A stretch of 64,000 nucleotides of DNA from Lithospermum erythrorhizon (GCA_019722365.1 JADFUC010001889.1:620001-684000); one strand, 5' to 3'; positions 38,201 through 50,403 are shown, counted from the stretch's first letter. The notes: a model not told the origin generated them from the letters alone. A program made the numbers and translations.

Positions 38201-38519
38201 CTAATAACCACGGGATATTATTCATAATGATGAAATTTCGAAATCGAATTCCTTAAAAAAAAATATCACATTAATATTTGACTTAATTTCATATTCCTAA
38301 ACTTGTCACATTTGACCAATCAACCCAAAATCTTATTTTCAATTAAGTATCATATTTTCCGCATATTTAAATTTTACGGAGTATTAATTAAAACTAACAA
38401 ATGTTACGACCTATTGGTATGTATAAGTATATAATTTTGCCTTTAAGTTAAAATCATCATAACATGGTAAAATTTAGATATGCATTCCGAACAAAACCGT
38501 GTTATATATGGTACATCAA
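32293..38519. other. Long AT-rich intergenic region
   Basis: About 6.2 kb without a recognisable gene. The first few hundred bases are the 3' flank of the NPH3-family gene. At about 32490-32570 a weak tRNA-like pair of boxes may be a SINE relic. GC-richer islands at about 36345-36490 and 36940-37260 look like transposon fragments but have no ORF. The minus-strand open stretch at 35893-36135 shows no recognisable motif. Confidence 0.4.
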
Positions 38520-40660
38520 TAATCTGAAATTCGAGAGCCGAAGGCAGAAATAGAAACGAACTAAAAATAATCGTAAGTGGAGGAACCATTGACGAAAGCC
38601 AAACCCGTTTAGGTTCCAAAAATAAATAACGAATGGATTTCGGAGTTCGGTTTTCCCTCGAAGTCGATGGTTAGGGAGCTAGAAGCCGGAATTTGATTAT
38701 TAATTAAAAAAATTATATATATATAAACTCCATAAAACCTAAAGCTAATTAAATTGATATATTTTGTTTATTTATTTCGTTTATTTATAATCGATTTATG
38801 TTTTGAATTTATATTATGATTATAAATTGTAACTTAGTTTTAATTTCTTCTCTATATTAATTTAGTCGGATAATTTTAAAGTGTTCATTCTTAGTTTTTA
38901 ATAGAAATTTAAGGCGGCGGAGGCATTCAGCATTTTAAATCATGATTGAATTCATCCTTTGCGACTTCATGGCTTTTCCGTAGCTGACAATTTATGACAA
39001 AAATTAGTCAGCGTTAAAATTTTCGTTAAAGTCCACATTTCCGTTGACACGTGCGTCGGCGTGACTTCACACGTTGGGGTCATTTAGTCATTTCATATTG
39101 TTAAAAATAAAAAAAAAAAAATATAAAAAGCGAATTGGAATGGAATCAGTCCCGATTCAATTTTACTGTGAATTGGGGCGCTACGATTAATTACATCCAG
39201 AAGAATGAAAGTGCGTTGTTAGAGTTCTTGGAGCAGGTGGGAACTCCTTCTTAACTTCCCACGTATGTATAGTTTAGTTGCTATGACTTTTCAAATGCGG
39301 ACACGTTGCGATTTTTGCTTAAATTAACGGGAACATGTCACGGATCTCGTACATTTCTTACACCGTTTTTATTTTTAGGCTTTCGCCCGTTATATAAGAT
39401 GCCGGCGTTGTTACACCCGTAATTTCTATGATGCAGGGACACGCTTCACTCTGCTCGTTGTCATAGAACATATCCTATCAAGTACGGGATGCAGTTCGCT
39501 TTCCCACGTTTCTTGAATTTTTTAATTTCTTTTCCGGTTTATAAATACGTACTTTTTGATAATGCTTGATGCTTTATCGGCCATTAGCCATTATTTAATG
39601 CTTAAATCTTGAGTGTGAAGAAGAGTGGATCATCTAGAGTTATTTTTAGTTTGATATTATCCTAACTTGAATTTTTATTGAACATGATTGTAGAGGATGC
39701 TGTATTTTCTCTTGAAAGAGGCGACCGGATAGTTGAAGTAGTTGGCGAAACCCGATGGAAATTCCTGAGGCAATTGAATTGATTGCCTCGCGGTTGAAAA
39801 TTTTTAGTTGATCCTTGTAATCTCGATAAAGAGAACCAAGTAAAATTGAATTGAGAATCGGTTGCCCCGATTCGTTTTACATTTTTTTTTATTTTTTTAA
39901 CAATATGGAATGAAACTAATTTTATTTACATAGGAAGAAAAATAATTTTTGGGTTAATAGATTATTACATAGGAAGAAAAACATGAACTCTGGCTTGAAG
40001 CGCTCTTTCATTCTAATATGTTTGTTTACCGCATCTGCGCATGACATTTTATTGAATTATTTTATTGTATTTTTTGATAATATTTACGATATATGTACTT
40101 TAGGTAATTTATATGTTTGCTACTTAAATACAGGGAAGCAGTACTTGAATAATGCTTAGCGAGATTGTTCATGTTACTAAAGGTACTTTATTGAATTATT
40201 TTATTGTATTTTTGATATGTTTGACCAAGTTAGATTTATGATTGTTCATATTTGTGTATTCTTGATTCTGAGATAGTTTATTGTAGATGGGTAAACCTCA
40301 AAATGCGTCCGTGTTGTTTTTGAGTTTATTGTACTATTGGGTCTTGTTCTTTGTATTGGGACTATTGGTTGTGTTTTTTGTTTTGTATTGGTTATTAATC
40401 TTTGTTCGTTTTGTATTCGGATTATTAGGACTTGTTTTTTGTTTGTATTGATTATTATGACTTGTTAACTTTGTTTTTGTATTCGGATTATTGAGTTGTT
40501 CTAATTGTGTATTCGGACTATTCAGACGTGTTCTAATTTTCTATTTTGACTATTGAGATTTTAAATTTGTTTCATTCTTATTTTAATAGGGCTAAATGAT
40601 GTAAATAATAGAGTCAAAATGTATGTTTAAAAAACAGATCATTAAATAAATATTAAAAAG
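38520..40660. other. Intergenic region with transposon-like fragments
   Basis: No gene recognised. Inverted pieces around CGATTCAATTTTACT (39153-39167) and its complement (about 39838-39860) hint at a decayed inverted-repeat element. T/G-rich simple sequence with recurring TTTGTATTGG / GGATTATTG phrases occupies 40310-40560. Confidence 0.35.
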
Positions 40661-40880
40661 GATAGTAGGCCCAAAATCAAAATCCACGAAATTTGTGGCC
40701 CGATTTAGGGGCCTGCTTAGAAAATAACCAAGAACCGGGCAGGCAGGGCAGGCAGGTGTCAGGCAAACGGGATTTGAGGCCATCCCAAAATAACCGAGGC
40801 GAGTCGGTTCGGTTCTTGTTTTCCCCGAAACCGAACGAGCCGACACATTTGGAAGTCGTAAGCTCCCCAATCAATAAATG
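40660..40880. repeat. GC-rich fragment with CGGTTCGGTTC motifs
   Basis: Contains GGGCAGGCAGGGCAGGCAGG (a short GGCA tandem) and GAGTCGGTTCGGTTC. The CGGTTCGGTT phrase resembles the subterminal repeats of the element at 12686-15481, so this may be one end of a related element. No partner end was identified. Confidence 0.35.
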
Positions 40881-41269
40881 AAAATAACTATTTTCCCTAA
40901 TAAAACTTCCTCAAACACTACACTTAAAAGAAGGGACATATTTTATAATATTTTAACTTATAAAGATATTTAAAAATAAATAAAAATAACTCAATTAAAA
41001 ATAGAAATAAATAACCTTATTTTCTGTAGTAATTGATCCTCATTTCCCCAAAATAATTTGATATTTGTTAGTTGTAGCACCTCATTTCGCGCCACGCCGC
41101 TGACCTCGCTTTGAGTGGTGGGAGTCCAGGCTAAGCGTCAGACAAAGAAGTGAAATCTTAAAGACCTAATAGAAAAATATGCAATAGTTTAGGAGGAAAT
41201 TGACCAATTAGTCTAGTCATGTATTAATGCCTAAGTGATTGTATTGATATTAACATTCAATCATTATTA

Positions 41270-41840
41270 TTGCTGCTAACGAGCCGGGTACTAGCGAATG
41301 CTTGGGTTACAAGCCGAGTTTTCTCTTTACGAGCCGGGTTATTACCGGTGATACTTTCGAAATAAGCAGTGGAAATGAATTACTCGAGTTTCTCTCGGTT
41401 AATCTTGACGGGTTACTCGAGGCGATTTTTTAAGTGGGAAGCGAGCAGTGCGGGTTACACAGTCCTTTAGCAAATTTGAGCAATTTTTTGTATTTTAAGA
41501 AATTATTTGTATTTTATTTTATACAATATGTAAATATTTTTGAAAGTAGTATTTTATTTATTTTATATAATATTTTAAGAAACTTTTTGTATTTTTTTGT
41601 GTTTGAAGCCCAAAATTTATAAGAACTTAGTATTTTATTTTACTCTGATATATAGTACTTTTATTTTATTTTCTATTGATTAATATAATAAATGATGCTA
41701 GGTTATTCGATAAGCTTCTCCGAGTAAAAAAAATTACTGGGATTCCGGCCGATTAACCTCAGCGGGTTATTGGGCGGGTTTTTAGTCGGGTAGCGAGGCG
41801 GGTGTCGGGTGCACCCGATCGCTTTGCGGCACTGTCATTC
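41270..41840. repeat. Two clusters rich in CGGGTTA-type motifs
   Basis: CGGGTTA and close variants recur in 41283-41460 and again in 41700-41830, on either side of an AT-rich core containing a diverged TTTTGTATTTT tandem. Subterminal short repeats around an AT core resemble non-autonomous hAT elements, but the two clusters are in the same orientation and I found no inverted ends. Confidence 0.3.
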
Positions 41841-44082
41841 GTTTCCTCCCGTCGCTTAATAGTTGTCGACTTAACCCTTTTCACTTTATTCATATTATTT
41901 TGTCACTTAACCTGATTTTTCATATTTTGTCTAATTTACCCTTAATTAATGAAAAAAATATACTTCCATAAATACATTTGGTTAAAAGTTTCCGATTTTA
42001 AAAAAAAGGTATTTTAATTAAAATGTAATCATTATGAAAGAGGAAAGGAATCCACATTAAATAATTTAGTTTTTCAATTTTTGCTTTTTTGCTTTCAATT
42101 TTGCTATTCTAATTCGTTTTGCTATTATCTTTCAATAGACTAATTATACTCAATGTTCGAATTATACCTTAGTGAATCGGTAGGTATTTAATTGTAAAAC
42201 TATATATTCACACATTAATAATTTTGCAAAGCTTTATATTCACGAGCACTACTTAAAAATGTCTTTCCTTGATTTAAATCTTTCTTTCGGCTTTATTATC
42301 ATGAAACCGAAAAGATGATGGCACATGCCATTGACTTTGTCGTAGAGCGTTGACAATAATCCGAAAAGGGTTAAACATTGACACTGAAGAATATGAACTT
42401 TACTTTTGATTGGGCGATTGTTGATATATTACGAAAGGAAGTTCAAAAGCGATGTTGTCGGCAATTCTTGTAAGTTCCCTTTTATCTATCTCAAATTTAG
42501 GTCCAATGCTTGAATATTGAAATTAGATGACTCGTTGATTTATCATGTACATACTTTATATGATTAGTTATCTTTTTGGATGGAGGTGATAAGCCAAATA
42601 AAGAAGACAGGAAATATCTTCAATCCAAACATAGTAAAATTACAAAGCCTCAACTTGGAATAGAGGTAATATTACTGAGCGTTTGGCAAAATTAGATGGA
42701 GTATTGTTATAAGGATTGTTATTGACAAATATATTCAGCGATAGATCAAACAAACATCAATTGATAATGAAGAGGTGTATCGGAGGCGGGGCGTTGATGG
42801 ATAAATTATAAAACAGGCGGGGCGGTAGAAGATGAACTGAAAGTGCTACATACATAATCCACCATAGACAAGTATCCAGAACTCTTGGAGATGATTAAAA
42901 TATTTGTACGCCTCGTTGATGCAAGCGTGATTCGTGAATCATGATTTTGTCCCGTGTTTCACTTTAGCATCGTGCTTTACAATAACTCTTGAGTAGCAGC
43001 TTTTTGGTGGTTGTAAGGATGTTAATTTTGTGTATTTACTACGCATTGATGAATCTCCAATGAGTATTGTAAGTTTTGAAGCAGAGAGAAAATCAATTGA
43101 ACATAATAATAAAAAACTATTGAGTTAAAATTAAAGGAGGATGTGTAATATTGGAGATAAGTTAAGCATTGTAATATTGGTGATCAAACATATCATTATT
43201 GTTCGCCTCATATGCGCTATCCGATGGTAAATTGAGATCAAAGTTAAGCATTTATTATGTAAATGAATGAATGTGTATACTCTAAAAGGTTGATTTACTC
43301 CGTTTGGCTTCTTAAAATATATAGGGTGGAGTCTGAAAAAATCAAATTTTAGTTTTAACTCCATATTGAAATTTGCCAGTACTTTGATAAATAAGGAAGT
43401 ATGCTAACAAATTTTTGGCGGTATGGACTTTTTAGAATGAAATGTGCGTGAAAATCTTTAGTCGATAAAATGTAATCTTTCTTCGATGAACTCACATAAG
43501 TATGAAATCTTTTAGTCTAATAAAAAATAGAATTATTCCTTTTTACTATATTAGGTGTAATTAAATTGATAAATTTAGCCGAATAGTAAGTTATAAACAT
43601 AAAAAGAGTTTAGGTCGTTAATTATTATTAAATGAATGATAAAATGGTCAAATGTGCACTATCTTAAAAACACAAAAAATAATATAGATGACAACTATTA
43701 AGGATTGGAGGGAGTATTAATGAGGGCATAATATGATCATATCATCATATAACCAAAAAATATATTTAAAATTAAAAACGTTAAATAATTTGAAATAATT
43801 ATTTTAAGTATTTTAAGTTGGGTTACAAATGTATAATATCATAAAAAGTAATATGTATGAATTTGTATATACTGTATATGTGTACATTATTTGTGAGTTT
43901 ACTTATAATGTGATAATCACAAAATATTACTCTACTTTCATCCAAGTTTCAATATGAATAACTTTAAATTTATAATGACAAGTACGAAATTAATGAAGTA
44001 TTATATATTTCATTGGTTTTTTTTATTTGACGTTTTTTTATAGAGATTCAAATATCTCTATTTCCCTTTCATTTGCAATCGC
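41841..44082. other. Intergenic region upstream of the APS kinase gene
   Basis: No gene recognised. A Stowaway-like terminus (GGATTGGAGGGAG followed by TA, 43702-43716) and a similar opposite terminus near 41846 (TTTCCTCCCGTCGCTTAATA) mark further MITE remains. Confidence 0.4.
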
Positions 44083-44089
44083 TATATAA
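44083..44089 (+). promoter_or_regulatory. TATA box of the APS kinase gene
   Basis: TATATAA in GCTATATAAATGTG, followed about 50 bp later by a TTCTTCTTCTTCTTC leader-like tract. The leader would then be about 470 bases. Confidence 0.6.
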
Positions 44090-44249
44090 ATGTGACCCGT
44101 CAATTTATTCAATGCCATTCCACAATTCAAGAGCTTCTTCTTCTTCTTCGCAAATAATTTGAAAAAGTACTTCATTTTGTGTAATCAATTCAATAGCTTT
44201 CTGATAATTCTTTATTCATTCTATAAAAAAAAATCTTATTTTTTTGTTT

Positions 44250-44592
44250 GGTTTATTTGATGAATTTCAACCATTGTTATTAAAAATAATTGCTCCATCA
44301 AAAGGGTCAGTAGTATTCTTCAATCATGAATTGTTTTTTAGTAGTTTACTTTATTATTTCATGAATTTAAACCATTTTTAATAAAAATGATTGGTTCATA
44401 AAAATAGTCAATGGTTTTCTGAGATTTCTTGATTCTTGATATAAAAAAAAAGTATTTTACATCCATTATTTAATGCATATAAACCATTTTTAATAAAAGG
44501 GTTAGTAGTTTTCTGATAATTCTTGATTCTTGATATAAAAAAATAGTAGTTTAAGTGTAATATTTGATAAATTGAAATCATTTTTAGTAAAA
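44250..44592 (+). repeat. Diverged tandem repeats forming the APS kinase 5' leader
   Basis: Four related units recur about every 90-115 bp, each with an AAACCATTTTTAATAAAAA-like block (about 44267, 44369, 44479, 44576). Several are accompanied by TTCTTGATTCTTGATATAAA (44427, 44520) and a TCAGTAG or TTAGTAG phrase. The last unit runs directly into the start codon. A five-codon upstream ORF (ATG at 44387, stop at 44401) comes from an earlier unit. Confidence 0.65.
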
Positions 44593-47500
44593 ATGATTTC
44601 TTTGGGAAAAGGGTCAGTTGTTTGTTGTGGGGCACCTGAGATTGAATCGTCTAAGCCATCATTGGTGTTGAAGAAGTTTGGATTCATGAAGATTCAGAAT
44701 GGTAAATTTGGAGGAGTTGGATCAAGATTTGCTGCTCCTATTAAATCTATGGAAGCTCCTAAAGAAAGTTGTGTCAATGTGGATGTTTCAGGTACAATTT
44801 TTTATTGTGTCCCAAAAAGATTGTCCAGTTTGATTTGCAATGGTTATAAGTAGCAACATTTGTGGTCTTAGTTGATGAATAACTTTGATTTGATACGAAT
44901 TATTATGCTAGTAATGATATTCATTGAAACTGTATAATCTTTTTGTAATGGTGGGAATAGTAGTGTCAGGTACAATTTTTTATTGCAACCCAGAAAGATT
45001 GTCCAATTTGATTTGCAATGGTTATAAGTAGTAACATTTGTTTTCTTGATTAATGCATAACTTTGATTTGAATCGAATTATCATGCTAATAGTAATATTC
45101 ATTGAAACTGTATAATCTTTTTATTATGGTGGGAATGGTATTGAATATCTTTATCTGATTTCAATTGATTGAAAGGATTAGTGGGCAATGAGTGGGTTTG
45201 ATTATTATCTTAGCATGTTTAATTTGTTTGAAATATGGTAGTGTTCTTATCTTTTTGGTTACATTGAAATATGATATTATTTGTTTTTTCCCTTTCACAA
45301 TCAGAGAAAAAAGTTCCCCAAATGTCTACCTGTGGGAACTCCACGAATATTCTTTGGCACAATTGCTCGGTAGAGAAAAGTGATAGAGAACAGTTGCTTC
45401 AGCAAAAGGGTTGTGTCATATGGATTACTGGTCTTAGTGGTTCAGGTGAGCATAATACTTATGGATTACTTGATGTGTTTATTAAGTTGCACGGATAGTG
45501 ATTCTTGATCGAGTGATTTTGTTTTTGCTGATATCTTACAATTCTAAAGATAGAAAAATTATCAAAATGTTGCTTGATCAAACACGTCTTACTTGAATCT
45601 TGCAAGAAATAGAAGGCATGTAGGCCTAAATGGCCATTTTAAAGTTAATATTGCTGTCTGCTCTGTTCTTGAAAGTAGTTTTTGAGGTTCCTTTTATATG
45701 GTTCATTTTTGTAGTTCTTCATCTTTTAGCTACAGCTTCATTGTATATTAAACTGTTCCAAAAACTTCCAACATGGATTGGTCAATCTTCTTTATGAAAT
45801 GATATAAGAGCAAAAGACCAATAGAAATTATCTTTTCCTTGGCCTGATCTTTTATGTGTTCAAAAGATGACTTTCAAATTTCAAAGCGCATGCCTTTTCT
45901 CCACGAACTACACATCTGCTGCTAATCTCCCATGGATAAAAATATGAAGTAGCTCTCATGATTGCTTCTGTCTGGATTGTATGGTGATACATGCTTTGGA
46001 CAATCATGCCTTAATGAATGCATGCGGGAGAAGATGTTGAGAAGGTTTAGAATTTGGCTATTTGCTATTTATATTCTTGCTCTCTTCTTGTCACAAAAAT
46101 AGAATTGGTTGATTATTCACACATATTTGTTTTGTTGGAGGAAACTAGTAGTTTATGTGTGTTTTGGGCTGAGGAGGGGGGGGTACTGATCTTTTTAGTT
46201 TTATTATATCATTTGAGATTGTAGAGTTTTTAACATCAGACTCATTTCTATTTTGCATTTCACATTTTACTTTTGTGTTTTACGACCTTATACTTAACTT
46301 CAGGAAAGAGCACATTAGCATGTGCATTAAGTTGTGGCCTGCACGCTAGAGGAAAGCTAACTTACGTCCTTGATGGAGATAATGTTCGCCATGGTCTAAA
46401 CAGTGATCTTAGCTTCAGAGCAGAAGATCGAGCAGAGAACATTCGAAGAATTGGTTTGTTTTTTGTCTGATTCATGGTTTTATTACTCTCATGAATCTCA
46501 TGTCGGTTCTTTGGGGCTTGTCTAATTATTTACACATATGACGATTCGCAGGAGAGGTAGCCAAACTATTTGCTGATGCTGGCATTATTTGCATTGCCAG
46601 TTTGATATCTCCTTATAGAAGGGACCGAGATGCATGCCGTGCGTTATTGCCAGAAGGAGAATTCATCGAGGTTAGTGTTTGTACTTCCTCTAAGATTCTA
46701 AGAGGTTATATAAGAGTGAAAATGATGTGCCAACTTTTGAGATTACACATTATTTGCGTTCATAGAAACTAACCATGTGTAAGTTACAGGTCTTCATGGA
46801 TGTTCCTCTCCATGTATGTGAATCAAGGGATCCCAAAGGCCTATACAAGCTTGCTCGAGCAGGAAAGATTACAGGTAACTTGTCTATACCTAATGAACTG
46901 AATTTTTTGTTCCTCTTTTTTATAAAACTTGGTAGTGGATTGAATGGTGGATGATGGTTTGGCTACTTCCTGATTAACATTAATTTATTAGCTTCTTCTG
47001 TTCGTTACGCTTCTTATTTCGGGTCATATCTATCTTAAGTCATTTTTGGGAAAACGAATTTCCCTTTTAGAACAATAATGGTAAGAACAACAACACAGTT
47101 GCATAAGAATTCATTCAGTTGGTTGCTTGTTCCTCTCATACCAGCAACACGATCAATTAATTGCTATTATAGAAGATGGGTTATTAATTGGGCTTTGCAT
47201 TTAAATGTATTCATTTGACAGGTTTTACAGGGATAGACGACCCTTACGAGCCTCCACTGAAGGCAGAGGTACACAATCTGATGCTTCCTCCTGCAATCTC
47301 TTCTTATCTATTATCTATTGAGAAGGAGTAGATAGTCTTGGCACTTCATCATGGGTCAATTTGGAAACAGCCTCCATGTTGACACATGTGTAGGGTTGTG
47401 TACAACCCGACCCTCTTACCCTCTTAGGTGGGAGCCTCTTTAGAGGCCTTGGAGATAATTTTTCTGTTTTCACATGCACGCCCTCTCAGTTTCTTAGATC

Positions 47501-47626
47501 GGATTTCTGCTACTTGTCATGTTGCAGATAGTATTGCAGCAGGAAGCCGGACTGTGCGACTCTCCAGCTGACTTGGCAGAAACGGTGATTTCGTGTTTGG
47601 ACAAGAAAGGGTATCTAGTCGCCTAG
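44593..47626 (+). CDS. APK: Adenylyl-sulfate kinase (APS kinase), plastid type
   Basis: Seven coding exons: 44593-44791, 45305-45445, 46304-46453, 46552-46670, 46790-46874, 47222-47268 and 47528-47626. All junctions are GT-AG and in frame, giving 279 residues. APS kinase phosphorylates adenosine 5'-phosphosulfate to PAPS, the sulfate donor for sulfotransferases (glucosinolates, sulfated peptides). Residues about 1-75 are a Ser/Lys-rich, poorly acidic leader consistent with a chloroplast transit peptide. The P-loop spans exons 2-3 ([11 protein letters not shown]). Next are [77 protein letters not shown] and a C-terminus ending KKGYLVA. Length matches Arabidopsis APK proteins. The ATG at 44593 is the first in frame with the transit region. 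Which APK paralogue it is cannot be told. Its 3' end faces the ZIP copy about 500 bp away. Confidence 0.95.
44788..45136 (+). repeat. 179-bp tandem duplication across the intron 1 donor of APK
   Basis: The segment beginning TCAGGTACAATTTTTTATTG at 44788 is repeated at 44968 with matching downstream landmarks (GATTTGCAATGGTTATAAGT, TTCATTGAAACTGTATAATC, GGTGGGAAT). The offset is 179 bp. The first copy starts in the last exon 1 codons, so the splice donor (GT at 44792) is duplicated at 44971. Use of the second donor would add a stop (TAA at 44851-44853). Confidence 0.85.
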
Positions 47627-48129
47627 TTGATGGAGTACCTTCAGTAGTTAAGAATTGTACATCATCAACATCGGTATTAAACAAGTCGGAATGAAGATTT
47701 TTTGAAATGAGGAAATCACTCGTTTCCTCTAGCTCACATATGAGCTAAGACTGTCGGTTGAATAGACCATCAATAGGGATGAGGTAATAGTTTCAGTAGT
47801 ATTGTAATGTGTTTCTATGAGACACCATTTCATCATTCAATCAAATTGTAATGTGTCTTTATTTCTCAACTTTGTTAAAATCTTGTATTTGTTGGTCCTC
47901 CCATAGTTTGAAAAAAAATATATTAAATGGATAAGTCCTTCTAATGTGCTTCAATGAAATGGATAAGTGGAAATTAGAAACTAAATTGGCCAAATTAAGA
48001 AGGGAAAAGTGGAAACATCTTATGAAAGATGCCTAATTAAATGAAGAAATAACATTGGTGATTTATTGAACTACCTATTAAGCAAATTGAGAGACTAATA
48101 ACTAACTACATACTAGATATCTCCTACCA

Positions 48130-48924
48130 CTAAGCCCAAATGGCCAGTATAGACATCCCACAAGCACTCAAAAACACTGCAACATAAGACTTAAGCTGCA
48201 ACTTGATGCTACCTCGCAACTTTGGTCCCATAAAATCTACTGCAAGAAGATCAACCAATGCCATATAAATCAATAATCCTGCAGATGAAGCATTCAACAA
48301 TCCAGTAGTGATCAATGCTTTGGGGCTATTATCTTTGTATGAATTTGTCACTAATATCCCAATGGCAATCCCTGCTGGAGTTGTCACAGAGAAGAAAAAT
48401 GCCATGATTGATTTCTTGAAAATGTGGTAATCAGCTTGAAGAATGCACCCACCAAGCCCCATACCTTCAAACATTTGATGGAAGCATAAAGCCGCCACGA
48501 GGCCTCTAATTGTGCAAGGATTTTTTGAAACTCCCGAAGATAGTCCAATCACAACAGAATGTACAATGATTCCCAATTCCAACACCATGGCGATTACATG
48601 ATACCGCGACACAGACAATTCTCCGGTTTCTTTATCGTCAAAGGCCTTCTCCTTGTCGCCATCTGCATTGATGGAGACAACATTGTGGGCACCCTTGTTC
48701 TTACTGGCCAAGGTTGTTGCAATTGAATCAATCATCATTGTGACAATAGCCTATAGCATGGCGACGAAACCAGAGAAAGAGAAGTTATGCCATGGAGAAT
48801 CAGGCAAACAACTTGAAGCTAACATCTCAAATGAATCAGGCAACACATGCATAAAACCAAAGAAAACCAAAGACAAGCTGATCAAGAAAACCAAAGACAC
48901 TGGTGTAACATAGTTGGAAGCCAT
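48130..48924 (-). pseudogene. ZIP-family zinc/iron transporter copy, internally deleted with in-frame stop
   Basis: Read on the minus strand from the ATG at 48924. A signal-peptide-like start ([20 protein letters not shown]) runs straight into [13 protein letters not shown] and [15 protein letters not shown], followed by a TAG stop at 48751-48753. The same frame then continues for about 207 codons to a normal ZIP C-terminus. The latter part keeps the key metal-site segments LELGIIVHSVVIGLS and ALCFHQMFEGMGLGGC, then LLNASSAGLLIYMALVDLLA and the SILAIWA end. ZIP proteins carry Zn/Fe into the cytosol with eight membrane helices. Here roughly 60-70 residues with the first helix and most of the second are absent, and the His-rich loop has no His repeats. 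Sequence is closest to ZIP1-type proteins. No intron is visible in the remaining part. A start at 48738 would give 202 residues lacking helices 1 and 2, so a functional product is unlikely. Confidence 0.85.
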
Positions 48925-49675
48925 TTGATCTATTAACTCTAGGCTTCAATTTATTTATTTGTAACGGTAGAAATTGATGAAATAATCATCTATTTATACA
49001 ATACTTGATAATGTCACATTTCGAATATTGAGTTCACTAGATATGATTTTGCATGGAATTATCGACATGGGAGAATATTTTGTGGAATGAATGTTGGTAT
49101 TTTCCATAGTGTGTTGGAAAAATGTTTTGGGATTCTATCTATACTATATATAAAAAGAATTATGTTAGCTAGTTATTGGCTTGACCAAAAATTTATTCCC
49201 ATTTACCTTGCAATCATATATTATATAATTAGTTATTTATTTTATAGGGTTAAAATTATTAAATATCCACGTCTTTTATCACCTTAACCAATTACTTTTT
49301 TCAAAATAAAAAAAAACAAGCTATCTTTACATAACCATCCCATTTTGGGAGAAATTATTTTGTGAAAACTTTAACATCGCGTATATAAAATTGCTAGTTA
49401 TTTATTAATTGAAGTATGAAATAACAACCCGTACTTTCAAGGACTTAGATGACATGATGAACTCATAACCTAGTAACCTAATTGTACTTTCATTTATTAG
49501 ATTCGTTGATGAATCTTGCAACTAGTAACCTAGTACCTTAATTTACGAGATTCGTTGGGAGTCTTCTATTTGACCAAGTAATCCACTTTAGTTATACCAT
49601 AGTTAAATATCCTCATACATATAAATTTAAGTTTGACATTATATAATTTAATCTTTACTTATACAAAAACTAATA
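48925..49675. other. Spacer upstream of the ZIP copy
   Basis: AT-rich; contains a near-repeat of AACTAGTAACCTAGT / ACCTAGTAACCTAAT (about 49517 and 49467). No missing ZIP exon was found here. Confidence 0.4.
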
Positions 49676-49931
49676 TTCCCTTCAATTCTTAATATTTGTG
49701 GCTTAAACAATTTTTATTTTATTCAGATTATTTGTCGGTTAACCTGTTTTATACCATATTTTATCAAATATACCCTTAATTAATGAAATCAAATATATTT
49801 TCCATAAATACATTTTCCATAAAGTTTTCTATTTTTGAGAGTATTAAATGAAACCTAAAATTATCAAATGCTCACTATCTTAAAATCAAAAAAAAATAAT
49901 ATAAGCGACAAACATTAAGGATTGGAGGGAC
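49676..49931. mobile_element. Stowaway-like MITE
   Basis: A 256-bp element flanked by TA (49674-49675 and 49932-49933). Left end TTCCCTTCAATTCTTAATAT; right end is the complement of GTCCCTCCAATCCTTAATGT. Arms pair for about 30 bp and the interior TACCCTTAATTAATGAAA also occurs near 41939, linking it to the MITE remains there. Confidence 0.7.
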
Positions 49932-50266
49932 TATGAATACGGAAAATTTTAAAATGTTTCATTACACTCTTCAGCTATTAAGTCTATTTATTTATTTTTA
50001 AAATAAAGTTTCTCTATGACGAAAATTTATAGAAATATAAATATTTAAAGTGGCCAATACTTTATACTCCGTTGTATACATGTATCATCCCAAATTAACC
50101 GGATGGTCTTACTAGTCCATTTCAAAAACTAAAATTGATTTCAAAATAATGTTATTCAGATATTTTTTTCGATGCCTATTCTTTTAACATAAGTACTTCA
50201 AAGATTTAATCCCAAGAATCTGATGGTATAATTTCAAATTCAAGCAAGTGAATCAATTATTGTTAC

Positions 50267-50403
50267 CGTGCACTCCACACGGTATTTTATTTTTGTGCGG
50301 CAAAAAACGATCGCTAACATAGAGTACACAGTCGGTGATTATTTCTACCGTGCAACAAAAATGATCGAGAATGTGGAGTGCACGATCAGTGATTATTTCT
50401 ACC
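50267..50403. repeat. Inverted and direct repeat cluster
   Basis: CGTGCACTCCACA (50267-50279) is the exact complement of 50372-50384, and GTGATTATTTCTACC occurs twice (50335-50349 and 50389-50403). CCGTGCAACAAAAATGATCG and TGTGCGGCAAAAAACGATCG are also related. No target duplication was identified. Confidence 0.7.

Noticed and set aside
39132..39880. Possible inverted-repeat transposon
   Set aside because: Only about 15 bp pair convincingly and no target duplication was found; noted in the spacer entry only.
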